A DNA stretch of 64,000 bases from Pseudomonas alcaligenes (GTDB lineage Bacteria; Pseudomonadota; Gammaproteobacteria; Pseudomonadales; Pseudomonadaceae). How positions within the stretch are numbered: position 1 is the first letter of the stretch; each line of letters opens with the position of its first letter. Below, one piece after another: positions 60,699-64,000 of this stretch. The notes under the pieces are model-generated. The model was given only the letters and a program-made list of their open reading frames with translations, was not told the DNA's origin and did not search any database. The stretch covers positions 2,135,501 through 2,199,500 of the forward strand of contig NZ_LZEU01000001.1 of the NCBI RefSeq assembly GCF_014490745.1. The letters run 5' to 3'. A program made the translations under genes and the position numbers.

Positions 60699-61558
60699 GT
60701 TTCAGCGTCGAGGAAATCCGTTTCAGCCTGCCGCATGTCGAGCTGGCTGCGCACCTGTTCGGCCCCGAGGACGGCATCCCGGTTATCGCCCTGCATGGCT
60801 GGCTGGACAACGCCATGACCTATGCACGCCTGGCGCCCAAGCTGCAGGGCCTGTGTATCGTCGCCCTGGACTTCCCCGGCCACGGCCACTCCGGACACTA
60901 CGCCAGCAACTCCAGCTACAGCATGTGGGAGTACCTGGAAGATGTCCTGCTGGTGGCCGAGCAGCTCGGCTGGCAGCGCTTCAGCCTGATGGGCCATTCC
61001 CTCGGCGGGATCATCTCGACCCTGCTGGCTGCCGCCGTGCCCGAGCGGGTCGAGCGCCTGGCCTTGATCGACGGCCTGATACCTTTTGTTGGCGAAGCGG
61101 AAGGCTCAGCCAAGCGCCTGGGCGATGCCTTGCGCGCGCGCCTGGCGGTACGCGACAAGCGCAAGCCGGTGTATGCCGACCTCGACCGCGCCGTGCAGGC
61201 GCGCATGCAGGGCGTGGTCGCGGTCAGCCGCGAGGCCGCCGAGCTGCTCGCCCAGCGCGGCCTGGAGCCGGTGCCAGGCGGTTACACCTGGCGCACCGAT
61301 ATCCGCCTGACCCTGCCTTCGGTGATGCGCCTGACTTTTGCCCATGTTCAGGAGTTCGTGCGCAGCGTGCAGTGCCCGGTCAGCCTGGTGCTGGCAGCGC
61401 AGGGGCACATGGCGGTCGAGCCGCGCATCGCCGGGCTGATCGAGGGTACCCAGTTCGAGGTGCACAAACTGCCTGGCGGCCACCACCTGCATCTCAACGA
61501 CGAGGCCGGCGCGCAGCAGGTTGCAGACTGTTTCAATCGTTTCTTCCCGCGCGCTTGA
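60695..61558 (+). CDS. Alpha/beta-hydrolase
   Basis: 287 residues. VIALHGWLDNAMTYARLAP, LDFPGHGHSGHY, LMGHSLGGIISTLLAAA (nucleophile Ser) and LPGGHHLHLNDEAG (catalytic His) give the full fold. It resembles the MhpC/serine-hydrolase-like group. It follows the previous hydrolase by overlap; the pair and the next GST gene look like one operon. Confidence 0.88.
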   Translation: MSFSVEEIRFSLPHVELAAHLFGPEDGIPVIALHGWLDNAMTYARLAPKLQGLCIVALDFPGHGHSGHYASNSSYSMWEYLEDVLLVAEQLGWQRFSLMGHSLGGIISTLLAAAVPERVERLALIDGLIPFVGEAEGSAKRLGDALRARLAVRDKRKPVYADLDRAVQARMQGVVAVSREAAELLAQRGLEPVPGGYTWRTDIRLTLPSVMRLTFAHVQEFVRSVQCPVSLVLAAQGHMAVEPRIAGLIEGTQFEVHKLPGGHHLHLNDEAGAQQVADCFNRFFPRA

Positions 61559-61608
61559 CTTGCCCCTGACAACTGCCGAGGCTGGGCAGATTGTTCAGGG
61601 AGCCACGC

Positions 61609-62268
61609 ATGATCGATCTGTACACCGCCGCCACGCCCAACGGGCACAAAGCGTCGATTGCCCTGGAGGAGCTGGCGCTGCCCTATGAGGTGCATGCGCT
61701 GTCCTTCGACAAGCAGGAGCAGAAGGCGCCGGCTTTCCTCAGGATCAATCCCAATGGGCGTATCCCGGCCATAGTCGACCGCGCTAACGACGACTTCGCC
61801 GTGTTCGAGTCCGGCGCCATCCTGATCTACCTCGCCGAGAAGACCGGCCAGCTGCTGCCGAGCGACGCCAAGGGCCGTTCGAGAGCGCTGCAATGGCTGA
61901 TGTTCCAGATGGGCGGGGTAGGGCCGATGCAGGGCCAGGCCAACGTGTTCTTCCGCTATTTCCCGGAGAAACTGCAGGGCGCCATTGACCGCTACCAGCA
62001 CGAGACCCGGCGCCTCTACGAGGTGCTCGACAGTCGCCTGGGCGAGGCCGAGTACCTGGCCGGTGACTACAGCATCGCCGACATCGCCACTTTCCCCTGG
62101 GTGCGCGTGCATGACTGGGCTGGCGTGTCGGTCGAGGGTCTGGTGCATCTGCAACGCTGGATCGCCGCCATCGATGCGCGCCCGGCCGTGCAGCGTGGTT
62201 TGCAGGTGCCGCAGCGGGCCAGCGAGGCCAGCGTGGTGAAGACCGCCCAGACCATGCTGATACGTTGA
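61609..62268 (+). CDS. Glutathione S-transferase family protein (Yfcg/Nu-class-like)
   Basis: 219 residues. The N-terminal thioredoxin-like domain ([37 protein letters not shown] with cis-Pro, and [16 protein letters not shown] with the Glu-Ser glutathione site) is followed by an all-helical domain with [21 protein letters not shown]. It resembles disulfide-bond reductases of the YfcG type. ATG 61609 is used; an upstream in-frame codon at 61591 is not needed. Confidence 0.9.
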   Translation: MIDLYTAATPNGHKASIALEELALPYEVHALSFDKQEQKAPAFLRINPNGRIPAIVDRANDDFAVFESGAILIYLAEKTGQLLPSDAKGRSRALQWLMFQMGGVGPMQGQANVFFRYFPEKLQGAIDRYQHETRRLYEVLDSRLGEAEYLAGDYSIADIATFPWVRVHDWAGVSVEGLVHLQRWIAAIDARPAVQRGLQVPQRASEASVVKTAQTMLIR

Positions 62269-62276
62269 GGAAACGG

Positions 62277-63080
62277 ATGCGCCCGAGTCTGTTTGCCGCT
62301 CTGCTGCTGTGCACCACGCCGCTGCTGGCCGATGATCTGCCCGGCAGTGCCGACCTTGCCGTGTTGCCCCGTTTTGCCCATGCCGAAATCGTCGATTACC
62401 GCGACAGCGCCAGCAGCGAACGCAGCTACCCGCAGAGCGAGATCCGCCGCATCAGCGGCCAGTTGCAGCTGGAGCGTCAGGTGCAGGCCGAAGGCCGTCT
62501 GCGTGCGCTGACTTATCGCCTGCCCGATGGCCATCGCCCGGAAAGCGCGCTGGATACGGCCCGCCACGAGCTGCTCGGCAACGGCGCGCAGCTGCTCTAC
62601 TGGTGCCAGGGCCGTGAGTGTGGCTCCAGCAACCTGTGGGCCAACGCACTGTTCGGCAATGCCAAGCTCTATGGCCCGGACGAACGCCAGAGCTTCCTCC
62701 TGCTGCGCCTGGCCGCGCCCCAGCAGGACAGCCTGCTGGCCCTGTACGGCATTACCCGCGGCAACCGGCGGGTCTACCTGCAGGTCGAGCAGCTCGATGC
62801 CAACCAGCCGCTGGCTGCCCAGCTGCCCACGGCCAGCACCCTGCTGCGCCAGTTGCGCGCGGAGGGCGAGCTGAACCTGGCTGCGCTGCAGGCACCGCAG
62901 GCCGACTGGAGCGACCTGCTGGCACGTACCCTCAGTCTCGATATCACCTTGCGGGTGAGCCTGGCCGGTGCCCAGGCCGAAGCCTGGCAAGCCGCGCTGC
63001 TGGTGCAGGGCGTGCGTGCCACGCGGGTGGAGCTGGGCGAGGGCGGCGATGGCGGCCTGCAGGTGCGCGTTCTACCTTGA
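62277..63080 (+). CDS. DUF4892 secreted protein
   Basis: 267 residues. A signal peptide (MRPSLFAALLLCTTPLLA) is followed by DLPGSADLAVLPRFAHAEIVDYRDS and the central LLYWCQGRECGSSNLWANALFG with a Cys pair, typical of DUF4892. Secreted to the periplasm; function unknown. GAGGAAAC precedes ATG 62277. Confidence 0.85.
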   Translation: MRPSLFAALLLCTTPLLADDLPGSADLAVLPRFAHAEIVDYRDSASSERSYPQSEIRRISGQLQLERQVQAEGRLRALTYRLPDGHRPESALDTARHELLGNGAQLLYWCQGRECGSSNLWANALFGNAKLYGPDERQSFLLLRLAAPQQDSLLALYGITRGNRRVYLQVEQLDANQPLAAQLPTASTLLRQLRAEGELNLAALQAPQADWSDLLARTLSLDITLRVSLAGAQAEAWQAALLVQGVRATRVELGEGGDGGLQVRVLP

Positions 63081-63134
63081 ATCCTGTCGCGCCTGCCCGC
63101 CGGGCTGGCGCCTTTGCTGTGGGAATAGCTGGCA

Positions 63135-64000
63135 ATGCTGAACAACGATCGTCTGTTGGTACAGATTCTCCTCCTGGCCCTGCTCGGCGCCTGCGTCTGG
63201 GTGCTGGCGCCGTTCTTCTCGGCGCTGTTCTGGGCCGCCGTACTGGCCTTCGCCAGCTGGCCGCTGATGCGCCTGCTGACCCGCGCGCTGAATGGCCGCG
63301 AGGCCACTGCGGCAGCGTTGCTGACGGCCGGCTGGATGGTGCTGGTGGCGATTCCGCTGGTCTGGCTGGGGTTCAACCTGGCTGACCATGTGCGCGATGC
63401 CACCACCCTGTTCAAGGATCTACAGGTCGACGGCCTGCCGCCGCCACCGGCCTGGGTGGCCGATCTGCCGCTGATCGGCCAGCGCCTGAGCGACATCTGG
63501 CTGCGTATCGACAAGGAGGGCGCGGCCCTGTTCGCCAGCCTGCGCCCGTACCTGGGCCAGGTCGGCAACTGGCTGCTGGCGCGCAGCGCGGCCCTCGGCG
63601 GTGGCATGCTGGAGCTGGCCCTGAGCCTGGTGCTGGTGTTCTTCTTCTACCGCGACGGGCCGCGCATGGCGGCCTTCGTCCATAGCCTGCTGGAACGCCT
63701 GATCGGCGACCGCGCCGAGCACTACCAGGATCTGGTGGCCGGCACCGTGCAGCGGGTGGTCAACGGCGTGATCGGCACGGCGGCGGCCCAGGCCCTGCTG
63801 GCCATGATCGGCTTCTACATCGCCGGCGTGCCGGGCGCCCTGGTGCTGGGCATCATCACCTTCATCCTCAGCTTGATCCCCATGGGCCCGCCGCTGGTAT
63901 GGATTCCCGCCACGGCCTGGCTGGTCAGCCAGGAGCAATACGGCATGGCGGTATTCCTCGGCATCTGGGGCATGTTCGTCATCAGCGGCGTGGACAACGT
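63135..64000 (+). CDS. AI-2E/PerM family transporter, partial at window edge
   Basis: The first 288 residues or so of a polytopic membrane protein (MLNNDRLLVQILLLALLGACVWVLAPFFSALFWA). LELALSLVLVFFFYRDG and GFYIAGVPGALVLGIITFILSLIPMGPPLVWIP match the family. Members are diverse (AI-2 export, Na+/H+ antiport) and the role here is not fixed. The C-terminus lies beyond the window. Confidence 0.9.
   Translation, partial: MLNNDRLLVQILLLALLGACVWVLAPFFSALFWAAVLAFASWPLMRLLTRALNGREATAAALLTAGWMVLVAIPLVWLGFNLADHVRDATTLFKDLQVDGLPPPPAWVADLPLIGQRLSDIWLRIDKEGAALFASLRPYLGQVGNWLLARSAALGGGMLELALSLVLVFFFYRDGPRMAAFVHSLLERLIGDRAEHYQDLVAGTVQRVVNGVIGTAAAQALLAMIGFYIAGVPGALVLGIITFILSLIPMGPPLVWIPATAWLVSQEQYGMAVFLGIWGMFVISGVDN

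Overview
The window is a 64-kb piece of chromosome from a Pseudomonas species. The evidence is high GC, a complete alginate biosynthesis cluster, a ccoNOP/aer block, a gltA-sdhCDAB-sucAB-lpdG-sucCD TCA block and a braB-like branched-chain amino acid carrier. The gene order outside the alginate cluster resembles, from memory of P. aeruginosa PAO1, the stretch from cco/aer through acnA, rlmM, tusA, an NAD-kinase-like gene, gltA-sdh-suc and braB, with some genes lost, gained or moved. No database search was run, so the species is open. A ccoNOP operon without ccoQ, as recalled for P. stutzeri, points away from P. aeruginosa itself. No rRNA, tRNA, CRISPR, prophage or transposase gene was seen.

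Layout. 1-3 kb (minus): end of a cbb3 oxidase operon, ccoN-ccoO-ccoP, with a perfect Anr/FNR box upstream. 2.9-5.2 kb: an alpha/beta hydrolase, a bidirectional terminator and the aerotaxis receptor aer. 5.2-5.9 kb: a 688-bp AT-rich, gene-free region forming the aer/algD regulatory interval. 5.9-21.9 kb: the alginate operon algD-8-44-K-E-G-X-I-J-F-L-A. All twelve genes are intact, but algL sits between algF and algA instead of between algX and algI. 21.9-22.1 kb: a hairpin-type interspersed repeat. 22-31 kb: acnA (minus), rlmM, an LpxO-type hydroxylase, tusA, a second, internally deleted copy of the repeat, a gamma-glutamylcyclotransferase-like gene, a MATE exporter (minus) and pdxB. 30-45 kb: mixed housekeeping and poorly characterised genes, including a thioesterase-like protein, an XRE regulator, a 59-residue protein, an NAD-kinase-like protein, GFA, DUF1287 and DUF393 proteins, an ABC exporter, a saccharopine-dehydrogenase-like protein, an M50-like protease, an EamA exporter, ppnP, a DEDDh exonuclease, a 3-hydroxyisobutyrate-dehydrogenase-like enzyme, a DUF486 protein, a YihQ-like GH31 glycosidase, and YkgJ and START-domain proteins. 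45-58 kb: gltA (minus), divergent from the sdhCDAB-sucAB-lpdG-sucCD cluster. 58-64 kb: brnQ/braB, two alpha/beta hydrolases, a GST, a DUF4892 protein and the start of a PerM/AI-2E family transporter.

How the genes work together. AlgA and AlgD make GDP-mannuronate. Alg8 and Alg44 polymerise it under c-di-GMP control. AlgK, AlgX, AlgG and AlgE form the periplasmic and outer-membrane secretion path, with AlgG epimerising. AlgI, AlgJ, AlgF and AlgX acetylate the polymer, and AlgL degrades stray polymer. The TCA genes convert citrate to succinyl-CoA, succinate and fumarate. The cbb3 oxidase and Aer serve low-oxygen respiration and oxygen or energy taxis.

Most of the window is ordinary core genome. 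The points most worth a second look are the displaced, lipobox-bearing AlgL, the A-rich Hfq/Crc-like motif held in a hairpin loop before alg8, the two repeat copies, the hairpins at every long junction of the TCA cluster, and a GH31 enzyme close to sulfoquinovosidase but without its key arginine. No clearly new multi-gene system was recognised.
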